DNA of 64,000 nucleotides, from positions 1 through 64,000 of the IMG/VR virus record IMGVR_UViG_3300027779_002128; one strand, written 5' to 3'. Positions within the stretch are counted from its first letter, which is position 1; every line of letters starts with the position of its first letter. Positions 1 to 9,425 of the stretch are shown here, piece after piece. This DNA is from a virus. The translations under genes and the position numbers were made by a program. Under the pieces are notes generated by a model. That model worked only from the letters and a program-made list of their open reading frames with translations, had not been told where the DNA came from and did no database searches.

Positions 1-508
1 AAATTTGCGTTCCGTTTTTTGTGCTATTGTATAGATCGGTTTTTACCCTCATACGCATATTTATTAATCTCTGCACAACCTAGCCTTATTTTTTCGCACA
101 CCACTAACTGTATTTGTGCAAAGTGTCTTACGGCTTACTTTACACCGCTCTAGAACTTTTGTACACTATAAGCAACACATAAGCATTTTGTACACTATAA
201 GCAACAGTTATCATGATCATGCAATACTGTAGTTGCTTTACGCATAATGCATAACACTACTTTATCTCCTAACACTTTAATGCACATATAAATGTATACA
301 TCTTACACTTTACTGCACATGCGTAATAACTTGTACAGTTTACACACGTCAAAGGATTGTAGCACAGAAGGACTCACGTAGACATCGTTAGATGCGAATT
401 GTTATTAGGCTGTAGACTTACTGGCTTGTAGGTAGGAAAAAAATTTGCGTTTACCGGTCGACCCTTATCCTCCGCTTCTTTCTGTAGGGTTGTTATTACT
501 CGTATTAA
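1..508. other. Intergenic region with short direct repeats
   Basis: No convincing gene is seen on either strand; the longest plus-strand reading frames with ATG are about 30 codons. The stretch is repeat-rich. A 21-bp direct repeat containing TTTTGTACACTATAAGC lies at 157-177 and 186-206. A 16-bp near-repeat, ACACTTTAATGCACAT, lies at 272-287 and again with one mismatch at 305-320. The 11-mer AAATTTGCGTT occurs at 1-11 and 441-451. On the plus strand TTTACA (139-144) and TACACT (162-167) are 17 bp apart, which fits a sigma70-type promoter. No plus-strand gene follows it in the window. The region sits just beyond the 3' end of the long minus-strand operon and may separate two transcription units. 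Confidence 0.5.
139..167 (+). promoter_or_regulatory. Possible sigma70-like promoter
   Basis: TTTACA at 139-144 and TACACT at 162-167 are separated by 17 bp, close to the TTGACA-17-TATAAT consensus. The -10 lies in the first copy of the 21-bp repeat. There is no plus-strand gene immediately downstream, so a real product would be an untranslated or antisense RNA. This is weak evidence. Confidence 0.25.
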
Positions 509-1009
509 CTAGCTAATTAACTCGCCCGTAATCTGCATTGTGTAGCGAGGGAGTATGCCTATGTTACTTGCCGCGTGGGGAACGTCTGCACTCCATAGTG
601 CGTAGTCGCCGGCTTTCCAATTGGTAACTGCTTTGCCGTTGAACTCTAAGTAGTGTCCTGGGTGCCAGTCTTCCATGAACACTAATGCTCTGTATGTGTT
701 GTCTCTTGTTACGCCGAATACACGTTCGTACGTTTCAAAGTGATCTGTGTGCGTAGGCATTATGTCTAGAGTATCCATTTTATAGAATACATAGCCTGTG
801 TTAGTTAAGCCTATCTTGTGTGCTACATAGTCTACCCAGTCTGGCATTGGATTACGACTGTCATACATGCCGCCGGAGAATGATGCATGATAGTAGCCTT
901 TGGCTTGCCATGTGTGTATCTCAGAGTCTTTAATAGGTTGCTTAGTGTAAGCGAAGTGAGTATGTTCGTCTGACCACACAGGAGTTATGTGTCCTTGCCT
1001 GGCTATCAT
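509..1009 (-). CDS. 2-oxoglutarate/Fe(II) oxygenase-like protein
   Basis: Probable non-haem iron, 2-oxoglutarate-dependent oxygenase of the double-stranded beta-helix fold. Counting from a TTG start at 1042 (177 residues), it shows an HTD motif (H98, D100), a distal histidine in DVPHAASN (H156) and an arginine ten residues later (R166). These fit the HxD...H iron triad and the co-substrate-binding Arg. The ATG at 1009 is preferred because it forms an ATGA overlap with the stop of the amidinotransferase gene and has AAGGT upstream, giving 166 residues; the TTG would instead give a 37-base overlap. It is the last gene of the minus-strand block. Its substrate is unknown. Coupling to the amidinotransferase suggests that both act on the same small molecule or residue, which is inference. 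Confidence 0.6.
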   Translation of the reverse strand: MIARQGHITPVWSDEHTHFAYTKQPIKDSEIHTWQAKGYYHASFSGGMYDSRNPMPDWVDYVAHKIGLTNTGYVFYKMDTLDIMPTHTDHFETYERVFGVTRDNTYRALVFMEDWHPGHYLEFNGKAVTNWKAGDYALWSADVPHAASNIGILPRYTMQITGELIS

Positions 1010-1974
1010 GATGCTGACCTTATAGTGTCTAGTGTTACGCAATGGAAGCCACCACCTAGTGTGCGTTGATGTCTAGTAGGCAACATAGCACAATCAATGC
1101 CATGCTTCTCTAGTTCTATTCGCAGACTGTGTTGGTTTTCTTCTAATGCTACTAACGTAGGGCTTATGCTTAACATGTTCATGTTAATCCACACACTAGC
1201 ATTGTTGTAGTCGCCGTAGTAACCTATGTCTGTTGGCTCTGGGCACATTATGTAATCCCAATGTCTAAATGGTTCAGGCAGTTGGTTTACGTCTTTAATT
1301 CTTGTAGGGTTAAGCAACATCAAGCCTTCTCGTAGGAAAGCAACTGTGCTGTCTATGTGCATGTAACTGTACACACCTTCTAGTGGGTGTATGTTTAATC
1401 CTGTGTGTTTTTGTAACCAGTCAGCGCCTGCACGGTTTCCTGAGTTACTTACTAGGTACAGTATATCATCATTAGCACGAATACAGTTAGCCGCATCGAA
1501 ACTTGGTGCTACTTCTGTTAATGCTAGAGTGTCTGGGTCGCCTAAACACTTGGTATTGTATAAGTCATCAGCATAGTATCTAGGTGCTTCAGTAATAGTT
1601 GGGAAGTGATGTGCTAGTGGATGATAGTTACATGCTCTTGCTCTAATAGGCATAGGGGTTGCTATAGCATGTTCGCCATGCAAGAACACTATATCCCTAG
1701 GACAGTAATCATAATACTTAACAACTTGATCGGAATCAAACGGTCTAAGTACTTCTATACTCTCACCTTCAAGAAACTTAACAAATGTTTCTAAGTCTTC
1801 GTCTGCTTCTTGCGTTACAATGTCTGGGTAAGGACCTGTGTGTATTGTGTTAGCATCTTCTACGTCTGCATAGTTGACCAATCGCATACTTAAATCTAAG
1901 TCCGGTACTCTTGCACCTCTTGCCCTTCCTACTATAACCTGTCTAAGTGTGTCCCACTCATTTTTTGCGTACAT
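1006..1974 (-). CDS. Glycine amidinotransferase-like enzyme (GATM family)
   Basis: A 322-residue member of the guanidino-group-modifying (pentein) superfamily, closest by eye to L-arginine:glycine amidinotransferase. The matching blocks are PSFDAANCIRA with Asp160, YMHIDSTV with His206 and Asp208, and LGGGFHCVTLD with Cys312. These correspond to the Asp-His-Cys catalytic set of human AGAT (D254, H303, C407). The family moves an amidino group from arginine to an amine through a Cys-amidino intermediate. In bacteria such enzymes occur in secondary metabolism. Here the gene lies directly after the B12-type radical SAM gene and overlaps the oxygenase gene by ATGA. The acceptor is unknown. Family assignment is confident; glycine as acceptor is not shown. 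Confidence 0.8.
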   Translation of the reverse strand: MYAKNEWDTLRQVIVGRARGARVPDLDLSMRLVNYADVEDANTIHTGPYPDIVTQEADEDLETFVKFLEGESIEVLRPFDSDQVVKYYDYCPRDIVFLHGEHAIATPMPIRARACNYHPLAHHFPTITEAPRYYADDLYNTKCLGDPDTLALTEVAPSFDAANCIRANDDILYLVSNSGNRAGADWLQKHTGLNIHPLEGVYSYMHIDSTVAFLREGLMLLNPTRIKDVNQLPEPFRHWDYIMCPEPTDIGYYGDYNNASVWINMNMLSISPTLVALEENQHSLRIELEKHGIDCAMLPTRHQRTLGGGFHCVTLDTIRSAS

Positions 1975-4257
1975 TTATTCCTCTAGCTTTACGGTAATCA
2001 TATCAGCATCAATGGCTTTGAAGTTTGCCGCTTGAGCTAAATGCTTGTTGTCTGCGTTAACACCGGCTGTAATAACATCTGGTACTGCTACGTTATGCGA
2101 ACCTCGTTCCCACTTGCCTTTGCCTTTGTAGTTGTGTTCAAAACTAAAGTCTATAGTTTTGTTTAAAAATGATTCTTCTTCTAGTAGCTCACCAAAGTCT
2201 GTTTGGCTTCTACCCTCAGTCTTGCTCCACTCAGGCTTTGCAAGTTTTCTAGCACGTTTGGCTGTGTTTGATTGCATACGTGAGTAGTCCTGTGCATAGA
2301 ACGGACCTTTACGTCCACCTTCACTCATAGGCTTCCTATCATCGAATGGATTGTCTACTTGGTTGTATTTGTATTTAAAGTTTGCTTTCCATGTACCGTC
2401 ATCAGCAATAACAAATTTATATGTACCGTGGAACTGATCTGCTGGACCAAACTGACTGCCGAATTCTTTGCTGTCTATGTCAGGGTTAAAGTCTACTGTA
2501 CATCTATAGCCGCCTCTGGTTAGCCACATCATTCTCAAGAAAGGCCATATCTCATTTACTAGACTGTCTGCGAATGGTGATATGTCTGGTTTAATTATGT
2601 TGTAGTCAAAGTCCTCATACTCAATCTCATGATATACATTTGGTTTATTAAGTCTAATAACATAGTGTTCTCTAGCTAGGTTGTGCCTAACAGGGTAACC
2701 AAACGGTACGTCAGTTGCGCCTACCATAAAGTCTATGAATGTATGGAACAGTTTAACCCTGTGCATAACATGTATGCCTGCAATAGTAAAGTCATTACTG
2801 ATCCAATGGTTCTGATACTTGTGATAACTAATGTTCCACTTATGAGGATTCTGTCCTACAATAGTTTCAGGACCTACTGCCATACCTACACCAGCACCAA
2901 TGTTGTTGATGTTCATGTTTCTGTTACGCCAAAGGAATGTCATTGTTCTTGCAAAGTCGTGATGTTGTTCTGTAGGAAAGCCTACGATCCAATTAGTCGC
3001 GGCATACACCCCATGCTTCTTACCTGACTTAAAGTTGTCTTCCATCTCTTTAATAGTTACGCCTTTAGCCATGTCGTCTAATACTTTCTGTGAACCTGAC
3101 TCGCAACCGTAGTTAAGCATAATACAACCACCGGCGGCTAAGTCCTTGAAGTAGTCATCGTCCATGCGTCCGTCACAACGAGCATACCCAGTCCATCTCA
3201 TCTTAATGTTCTTTTCTCTGAGTGCAATAGCAAATGCTCTAAGTTCATTTATGTTACCGTTAATCAAACTATCAATGAACCACATAATGTCTGCACCCTT
3301 CTCATAGTACAAGTATTCTGCTTCACGCAACACATCTATAGCAAGACGTTGTCTGTATTTCCAAAAGTGTGTTTCTTCGCAGAACGTACACTTAGCAGTA
3401 CAACCACGTGAGAACTCTGAGGTTACTCCGTTGGGTACTTTGTATTCGTTAAAGTCTAAACCTTCGTAGTCAGGCATAGGCATATCATTAATATTGATAC
3501 GCTCCATTTCTTCCTGTGTAATCTTATACATAGGACCTCGGTCTATACCATCTTCTTGATCTTGAAGTATAGCAAGTATAGCCGCTTCGCCTTCTCCTGT
3601 GCATATATAATCGTAGTAAGGTTGTATGTCAAACCAATCCTTCTGTACGTTAGATCCGCCTACAGCAATTTTAATGTGTGGCGCTCTCTTCTTAAGTTCT
3701 TTACACATCCACTTAGTTGGTTCTTCTGATATGTAGTATTGACTAAAGCCTACTACTTCGGGATTCTCTTCTATAATATGTTGCAAGCCTTCTTCGAGGA
3801 TAGGCTCTAGCAAAGGATGTATATCATTCATGTATGTTTCACCTAGCCAATGCCAACTGGCAGAAGGATCCCATAACCTAAAAGGAATTAGCTTTTCAGG
3901 TTGCCAAATGTTTTGATGTGCGTTGTAGGCTTTAACATTTAAGTCAAGTATGCTTGTTTCGTACCCAGCACTCTTACAAACGCCACTTAGTCTTGCTAAG
4001 TTAAACGGTGGAAACTCTGGTGCCCACTCAGGACACATAACTAATATTAATTTTGTTGTTCTTGTTTTGTAGTCTACATAAACTGACTTTGTGTTCTTCT
4101 GCTGTACCTTCTTAGAAAATGGTGAAATCATATCCATCATCTGTTGATGTCGTTGATCCTCCACACTCATCTCAGGCTTTTCGTACCTGTCTTCATCAGC
4201 CTTGTCTACTGCAATGTTAGTAAGATTAAAATCTACATGTTTTTTATGTTCGTCCAT
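1975..4257 (-). CDS. B12-binding-domain-type radical SAM protein
   Basis: A 760-residue radical SAM enzyme. Residues about 68-230 look like the Rossmann-type cobalamin-binding domain found in this class (PPFNLARLSGVCKSAGYET, then EVVGFSQYY, IAVGGSNVQ and CTGEGEAAI), although the classic DxHxxG cobalamin ligand is not visible. The 4Fe-4S motif is SRGCTAKCTFC with Cys286, Cys290 and Cys293, followed by a TIM-barrel region. A long C-terminal extension of about 300 residues is rich in charged and aromatic residues and is not recognised. Relatives carry out methylation, cyclisation or rearrangement. It sits between the amidinotransferase gene (1 base apart) and the 539-residue transferase-like gene. 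Its substrate is unknown. Confidence 0.75.
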   Translation of the reverse strand: MDEHKKHVDFNLTNIAVDKADEDRYEKPEMSVEDQRHQQMMDMISPFSKKVQQKNTKSVYVDYKTRTTKLILVMCPEWAPEFPPFNLARLSGVCKSAGYETSILDLNVKAYNAHQNIWQPEKLIPFRLWDPSASWHWLGETYMNDIHPLLEPILEEGLQHIIEENPEVVGFSQYYISEEPTKWMCKELKKRAPHIKIAVGGSNVQKDWFDIQPYYDYICTGEGEAAILAILQDQEDGIDRGPMYKITQEEMERININDMPMPDYEGLDFNEYKVPNGVTSEFSRGCTAKCTFCEETHFWKYRQRLAIDVLREAEYLYYEKGADIMWFIDSLINGNINELRAFAIALREKNIKMRWTGYARCDGRMDDDYFKDLAAGGCIMLNYGCESGSQKVLDDMAKGVTIKEMEDNFKSGKKHGVYAATNWIVGFPTEQHHDFARTMTFLWRNRNMNINNIGAGVGMAVGPETIVGQNPHKWNISYHKYQNHWISNDFTIAGIHVMHRVKLFHTFIDFMVGATDVPFGYPVRHNLAREHYVIRLNKPNVYHEIEYEDFDYNIIKPDISPFADSLVNEIWPFLRMMWLTRGGYRCTVDFNPDIDSKEFGSQFGPADQFHGTYKFVIADDGTWKANFKYKYNQVDNPFDDRKPMSEGGRKGPFYAQDYSRMQSNTAKRARKLAKPEWSKTEGRSQTDFGELLEEESFLNKTIDFSFEHNYKGKGKWERGSHNVAVPDVITAGVNADNKHLAQAANFKAIDADMITVKLEE

Positions 4258-4268
4258 ATCCCTCTACT

Positions 4269-5888
4269 TTAAAACTCAGCTACTAAATCGTAGTCTGTGG
4301 TGTTTAATTTTTTCAGTGACAAGAAATGATTATAGTTATAATCTATAATCGGTTTCAGTTTCACTTGTAGTTCTAGCCACTCATCGTCTGTTAAATTTGT
4401 TAAACGTAATATTTCTTGCTCTATTGCTACATGCCTATCGTTGTCATCTTTTATAGTATCGTAATCTTCATTAAACAATCCTTCGAATGTTTTATATCCA
4501 ACTACTCTCAAATACTTTAATGTTCCAGGCAATGCCGCAACAATAAATGGATGTCTATGAGCAATAGGCTTATAAACTTTCTCACTTATAAACACACCAT
4601 CTGTATGTATACAGCAACACGGTCTAGTTCCTGTATCTATTAAATTATGATAAAAGTTTGTTTCGTTAACAACACTAAAATAACTGTTATCAAAGTAACC
4701 AGCATCTTCAACGTTAATATCTACAGGATTATCTCTTCCACTAGTTCTATTTAGCACTAAAGGCAACCTATTCCAGAGTTTATAGATATTTTCTATGTAC
4801 GGATCATCTCTAAATTCTTTATCAATATTCTTATTATTTTTTATGTCCCACGAGCTTCTTGTAGAAAGGACTATGTCACTGTTCTTTATATCAAAACTTA
4901 CATAACTTTTCTCGATTAGATCGTGCTCAAATAAGAATCCTACCATACGAGCTCGTTGCCATCTAGGCATTCTATTAAAGCAAAGTAACTTCTTTTCTCG
5001 TTTGCCTATCTTAAACTCTTTCCCTGCCCATACTGGGTGCTTAGTAAAGTCTAATGTTCTATTACCTTCGAATCCAGCCTCCATGGAAGTCTTAGTTACG
5101 TTCTCAAAACGCATACCACTAATAATTTTCATCTTAGGTTGTATACCCATCAGCTGACACATGTGATTATAACTTGCTGTGCCGTCCAATGAACTAGTTA
5201 ACATGAACCATGTATTGCTTGGCATGTAATCAAGTTGGTCAATAAACCTATGTGCTTTGTGAATACTCTGCGGTTGTAAGGCTTCATCAGCATTAGAGAA
5301 AATAACTTTGTCTTTTCCTCTACCTAATGCTTTTTCTATTGCACTTAGTACTTCCATGTGGTTCACTCTATCGATTGCGTGGTCTTCATTAGCACCTGCG
5401 TATACTGGATATATTCTATGCCAGTACTCTACTAGCTCAGGATGTACGCCTAGTATTTGTTCTTGGAACATTCGATCAGCATGTTTACTAAAAGGTTTCA
5501 TAAAGGTTGCTGTTGTACCTTGTCTGTCTTGTTGTTCCCACCTGTCGTTTTGCCAGAAGTAACATTCGTAGGCCCGACTTGCTTCACGAATCCAAGACGC
5601 TATATGAGGAGCTGGTAGCAACTTAGGTAATACAAACACAGTAGACCATGATTTGTATTGGCGCGGATTCTTAGCGTCTAATATTAATACAACGTTTGGA
5701 CCCATTAGATTATTCTGTATGCGTGAGTTGGCGTTACTGTAGTCTTCCATAGTATTAAATTTTGCACCTAGCTTATGTAATGCATCTTTGAGAGGAAGGC
5801 TATCGCTATTCCACTCGCCCTCTACACAAATACACTCGCCGTGCTGACTAATGAAGCCTGCTTGCTCTGTTGCTTTTATATATTCCAT
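4269..5888 (-). CDS. Probable glycosyltransferase, SEK-KPI-PF family (copy 1)
   Basis: A 539-residue protein whose last 120 residues carry a block shared with three other genes here: an acidic ETN about 30 residues before SEKVYKPIAHRHPF (near residue 430), then GYKTF and an acidic NEDYD. The spacing of the upstream Glu and the EK resembles the nucleotide-sugar-binding end of GT10 fucosyltransferases (FENS...TEK...A...PVV), so a GT-B-type sugar transferase is likely. The N-terminal part is unlike its paralogues. It may be a second domain, since HRIYPVYAGANE near residue 160 and FSNADEALQPQ near 200 look GT-A or Rossmann-like. It overlaps the SGNH-like gene by 13 bases. Donor and acceptor are unknown. 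Confidence 0.5.
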   Translation of the reverse strand: MEYIKATEQAGFISQHGECICVEGEWNSDSLPLKDALHKLGAKFNTMEDYSNANSRIQNNLMGPNVVLILDAKNPRQYKSWSTVFVLPKLLPAPHIASWIREASRAYECYFWQNDRWEQQDRQGTTATFMKPFSKHADRMFQEQILGVHPELVEYWHRIYPVYAGANEDHAIDRVNHMEVLSAIEKALGRGKDKVIFSNADEALQPQSIHKAHRFIDQLDYMPSNTWFMLTSSLDGTASYNHMCQLMGIQPKMKIISGMRFENVTKTSMEAGFEGNRTLDFTKHPVWAGKEFKIGKREKKLLCFNRMPRWQRARMVGFLFEHDLIEKSYVSFDIKNSDIVLSTRSSWDIKNNKNIDKEFRDDPYIENIYKLWNRLPLVLNRTSGRDNPVDINVEDAGYFDNSYFSVVNETNFYHNLIDTGTRPCCCIHTDGVFISEKVYKPIAHRHPFIVAALPGTLKYLRVVGYKTFEGLFNEDYDTIKDDNDRHVAIEQEILRLTNLTDDEWLELQVKLKPIIDYNYNHFLSLKKLNTTDYDLVAEF

Positions 5889-6682
5889 TGGTCACCGTGC
5901 TCGTCCCAGGGCCACTGTGGGTCATCGAACACTTCTTGTAATGTTGTTTGTTTCATTATGTCGTCACTAAAGTCGGCGTATTGCTTACTAGCATCTCCTA
6001 ATGGAAAGCCAATGTGTACTAACCAATCTCTGTACACAGGCGCACTAGGGTGATAGTCTGCAAACTCACTGCCGTCATGTGTACTTTTATATGTGTAATG
6101 TACCGGCCACTTGCATTCGTTATAAGTCCATAAACACGGCTCTACAATGTCTAAGTCGTTGTACATATTCTGTATGCTATGTGTTTCTTCGTCTGAGAAG
6201 CCTGCATAGTATCCTTGACCGTTTAAACCTAATCCCATTAAGCCTACACTATCAAACTGTTCTTGCTTTAGTGATTGTGTTACTGTGTCTATAATTGCAC
6301 AATCACGCATAGTCATACCTTGCACATCTACATGTTCCTTAAAGTACTCTTCGCTGAACACATCGTCTCTACCAAATACATTACCTGGAGTACGCCATTG
6401 TCCTTTAATCCACTTGTCTTCTCTGTAGAAAGTACTCCAACAGATAACAACTAAGTCTTTGTTTGTTAAGGACATTTTTCTTTTTGCTTGACTAAGCATT
6501 GTTTGTATGTAACTGTTTCCTGCACCACACTTACCTAAGTTTGTAAACTCTGCATTAGGCATATCCTGTGCAAGTAAGTCGGCCCATGTTGCCCAGCGGT
6601 ACCTAGTAAAACTACAGCCAAGTGTTACTAATCTATCGTACTTAGACAAGTCTATATCAGCAATGTTTGTATTGTAGTACAT
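5876..6682 (-). CDS. SGNH/GDSL-type hydrolase-like protein
   Basis: A 268-residue protein with a block I nucleophile elbow LGCSFT (Ser24) after a beta strand, a GAGNSYI block (residues 53-59) and a C-terminal ADYHPS (Asp209, His211). These suit the SGNH esterase fold. Such enzymes remove or add O-acetyl groups on sugars or proteins. Its place between two putative glycosyltransferase genes (13-base overlap downstream, TAATG-like junction upstream) fits glycan acylation or deacylation. No signal peptide is visible, so cytoplasmic action is likely. The Asp-His spacing is shorter than the common DxxH, so catalytic competence is not certain. Confidence 0.6.
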   Translation of the reverse strand: MYYNTNIADIDLSKYDRLVTLGCSFTRYRWATWADLLAQDMPNAEFTNLGKCGAGNSYIQTMLSQAKRKMSLTNKDLVVICWSTFYREDKWIKGQWRTPGNVFGRDDVFSEEYFKEHVDVQGMTMRDCAIIDTVTQSLKQEQFDSVGLMGLGLNGQGYYAGFSDEETHSIQNMYNDLDIVEPCLWTYNECKWPVHYTYKSTHDGSEFADYHPSAPVYRDWLVHIGFPLGDASKQYADFSDDIMKQTTLQEVFDDPQWPWDEHGDQWNI

Positions 6683-8196
6683 TAAAAGTCTCTGTTCATT
6701 TGTGCATTTATTATAGTTTCTTGCAATGTTTCTTTATTATCAGGACTAGCCCAACTAACAGCTTGCAACGGCTTATTTAAATCTGATTTCTCTATGTGAG
6801 TTATTCTACCTAGCCTACTACGTTCAGCCATTCTCTTGTAGTTATGCTGTAAGATTGGCCACATCTTAATATACAATGCATGGCATTCATCTAAACTTAA
6901 CCCAGAGATGTAATCCATTATTTCTATTAGCTTTTCTGTTCTAACTAAGTGATCTTCTTCTAAGTCATATCCCTCGTCCCAGAAGTCTCCGAATGTTTTG
7001 TAACCTAACTTATGTAAGTATTGTATTGTATATGGAGGAGCAATTAATAAGAACGGTGTCTTAAATTGCATTGACTGTAATACTTTTTCTGATATGTTTG
7101 CAGTAGGTTGTCCGTAACGACTCTCGATACATATATCTACAAACGTTTCCCTGTACAATGGTTCCAGTGGTAAGTGTGTAGGGTTAACTACAACAGGGTT
7201 ACCAATGTTATCAAAGTCTGTGTTCTCTGGATAATGGTGCCCAGCACATTCATGTGCAAACGTTGAGCTTCTTGCACCAACATCATACGTTAGTGGAACA
7301 ACTTTGTTTAACATGTCTATGCCTTCTTTTAAGTTAGCAATAAACTTAGGCTCTCTATCAGGCTCTTGCTCTCCAGCACCGTTAACATTCATCCACGGGG
7401 TATCTAGTAACGTTTCAAGTGGCGTTTCGAAGAACCATATAATGTTACTGTTAATACCTTTAGTCTCGTACTGTTTTAGTATAGCACACATGATTGCTCT
7501 AATAGAAGTAAACCTCCAGCATGTGCAAACAAAATGTTTCTTGAAACTACGCTTAACAGTTATGTCTGCGTTGTTGTACATTATTAATTCGTTTAAGAAC
7601 GGATCGTCACATAGCAGTTTCATTTGCTTGGCATAAGAACTACATGCTTTTTCTACGCCATAGTCACCTGTGTGTACTATTACATTATACAATTTATTCT
7701 GTCCAGCAAAGTAACCAATAGTATCTAGTTCGGTTGAACGTACTCTATTGTGTGTGCCTGTTCCGTTTACATTCTCTCTAGGAAACTCTGTATAGAATCC
7801 GTAATTATAAGCAGACCCCCAGTAACCAGCAAGAGGATCATTTTCATAGTACATGCATATTGGTTCGTACAAAAATATGTGTAAGCCTTTTTTGTTTAGT
7901 AGCTCTACAGTACTAGCGCCAAGTTTTAATTCTATTAACTGTTTGATCTCACCGTTGGCTTGATAAAACAAACACGGAGCATCAATATCCTCATCTTTGT
8001 TCCAGCGTCTAAACTCTGTCCAAGTTCTAATACGTGGAATATCTCGTATAGTTGCTTTCATAATGTTTGGGTGACTGATTGCACCCTCAGGAAAATTATG
8101 ATATGCTAAACTACTTGTTACTTCTTCGTAGTTGATACTTAGCTCATCAGTAACTGCTTTGTTAGTAACTGTACTGGTTTTATCTAACTGTGCCAT
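6682..8196 (-). CDS. Probable glycosyltransferase, SEK-KPI-PF family (copy 2)
   Basis: A 504-residue protein with the shared C-terminal block: CIESRYGQP, then NISEKVLQSMQFKTPF (about residues 362-380), HKLGYKTF and EGYDLEED. It is the most diverged of the four copies, because KPI has become LQSM. The middle part has HFVCTCWRFTSIRA and a long variable region with IIWFFETPLETLL. It starts at a TAATG junction with the 409-residue paralogue, so three of the four family members are almost adjacent. A soluble GT-B-like sugar transferase is inferred from the motif resemblance to fucosyltransferase-type enzymes. Donor and acceptor are unknown. Confidence 0.5.
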   Translation of the reverse strand: MAQLDKTSTVTNKAVTDELSINYEEVTSSLAYHNFPEGAISHPNIMKATIRDIPRIRTWTEFRRWNKDEDIDAPCLFYQANGEIKQLIELKLGASTVELLNKKGLHIFLYEPICMYYENDPLAGYWGSAYNYGFYTEFPRENVNGTGTHNRVRSTELDTIGYFAGQNKLYNVIVHTGDYGVEKACSSYAKQMKLLCDDPFLNELIMYNNADITVKRSFKKHFVCTCWRFTSIRAIMCAILKQYETKGINSNIIWFFETPLETLLDTPWMNVNGAGEQEPDREPKFIANLKEGIDMLNKVVPLTYDVGARSSTFAHECAGHHYPENTDFDNIGNPVVVNPTHLPLEPLYRETFVDICIESRYGQPTANISEKVLQSMQFKTPFLLIAPPYTIQYLHKLGYKTFGDFWDEGYDLEEDHLVRTEKLIEIMDYISGLSLDECHALYIKMWPILQHNYKRMAERSRLGRITHIEKSDLNKPLQAVSWASPDNKETLQETIINAQMNRDF

Positions 8197-9425
8197 TAAT
8201 AATTTACCTTATGTGCAAAGTCATATTTATGTTTGCTTTGTAAGGTCCTAAAGTTTTTGTCGCAAATTTCTTTTACGTTATCTAACCATGTATAAAGTTC
8301 TTCGCCTTGTAATGCATCTAAGCGTTTTGTTTCTTCTATAATCATTTGCATACGTTTAATATCGTCTTGCTCAGCATCGTAACTTTCATTGATATAAGGA
8401 GCAAACGATTTGTACCCTATGCTTTTGAGAGCTGACATACTTCCGCATGGTGCTATTAATATAAACGGGTGCTTAAAACTTATAGGCTTAAATACTTTCT
8501 CACTAAAAAATATACCGTGCTCTTCATCACTTTCGAAGTAATGGGTTTCACTTACTAAACTAAAATATGTTTCAGCATACATCCAATCATCTGATTCAAT
8601 AAAGTCTGCTCTGTTTGTTACAAGCTCTTTGTGGTCAATATACTTAGGCGGCATGTTTACTAGCTCGTCCTTTATTGACATTAACTGTTTTGTAAGATTA
8701 ATGTTTTTAGTATCTTTGCATAGTTGTAATAGAACAGGGAACATCTCAGTCCAGTCTCGATCATCGTCACTAGGACCAAAGCTAATTAGACCACTGTCTA
8801 TTAATCCTTCTGCTAATAGCATAGAAACAAACAATGGTCTATGTGTGCGCCAACGTCTATTAAAGTTTAAAAATGATGTTGCATATTCTTTTTTCTCGAG
8901 TGTAGGCTTAAACTTAAGACGTTTATGACCTAGTAAATACTCTAGAGTATTGTTCGCACCCTTCTCAAAGTCTAAGATAATCTTTATTTTAATAGAGTCT
9001 TGGTTGTCTCTAGTAGCAACTATCTCTTGATTAAGTTTGTTTGCTTCAAAGGCACCTGTCATTAGTATAATCTTATGTGCAGGTATGCTGTAACGGTCCA
9101 CTAGACCGCTGTAAACGTCTTGTACGCAACTTAAGAAGGCTTCGTGACTATTTGCCACAACTAAGTAAAAATTGCTATTAGAACGCTTTAAACGAGCTAA
9201 AACAGTAGAGTCAAGTAACTCTTCTAGTTGTATTAATCCTAACGCAGGACTCTTACGAAACTCTATAATGTAGTAATCGTTTTCAGACTCGCTCCAATCA
9301 TGCATAAATGTAATCATAGGAGTATCACGCTCTTCAGACCATAATTTAATAACTTCGCCAAGTCTAGTAAGTTCTACATCAAAGAACGTTACCTTCGCTT
9401 CATGGTTAATCAATGCCAACTGCAA
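8196..9425 (-). CDS. Probable glycosyltransferase, SEK-KPI-PF family (copy 3)
   Basis: A 409-residue protein, nearly the minimal form of the family. FSLVSETHYF is followed by GIFFSEKVFKPISFKHPF (about residues 303-320), KSIGYKSF, NESYDAEQDD and a C-terminal helical tail. An upstream FLNFNRRWRTHRP (about residues 186-198) matches CFNRMPRWQRARM of copy 1 and may be the phosphate-contacting region. It overlaps the last 20 bases of the SPASM-like radical SAM gene and runs into copy 2 by TAATG, so the three genes are probably translationally coupled. The role in glycan assembly is inferred. Confidence 0.5.
   Translation of the reverse strand: MQLALINHEAKVTFFDVELTRLGEVIKLWSEERDTPMITFMHDWSESENDYYIIEFRKSPALGLIQLEELLDSTVLARLKRSNSNFYLVVANSHEAFLSCVQDVYSGLVDRYSIPAHKIILMTGAFEANKLNQEIVATRDNQDSIKIKIILDFEKGANNTLEYLLGHKRLKFKPTLEKKEYATSFLNFNRRWRTHRPLFVSMLLAEGLIDSGLISFGPSDDDRDWTEMFPVLLQLCKDTKNINLTKQLMSIKDELVNMPPKYIDHKELVTNRADFIESDDWMYAETYFSLVSETHYFESDEEHGIFFSEKVFKPISFKHPFILIAPCGSMSALKSIGYKSFAPYINESYDAEQDDIKRMQMIIEETKRLDALQGEELYTWLDNVKEICDKNFRTLQSKHKYDFAHKVNY

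Noticed and set aside
293-382. A 29-codon plus-strand frame near the left edge
   Set aside because: It is very short, lies in repeats and lacks a ribosome-binding site, so it is not called as a gene.
441-451. AAATTTGCGTT at 1-11 and 441-451 as attachment-site repeats
   Set aside because: An 11-mer in AT-rich DNA may recur by chance, and no integrase or other lysogeny gene is in the window.
1-508. tRNA or small RNA gene
   Set aside because: No T-arm consensus or cloverleaf pattern was found on either strand, so no RNA gene can be supported.
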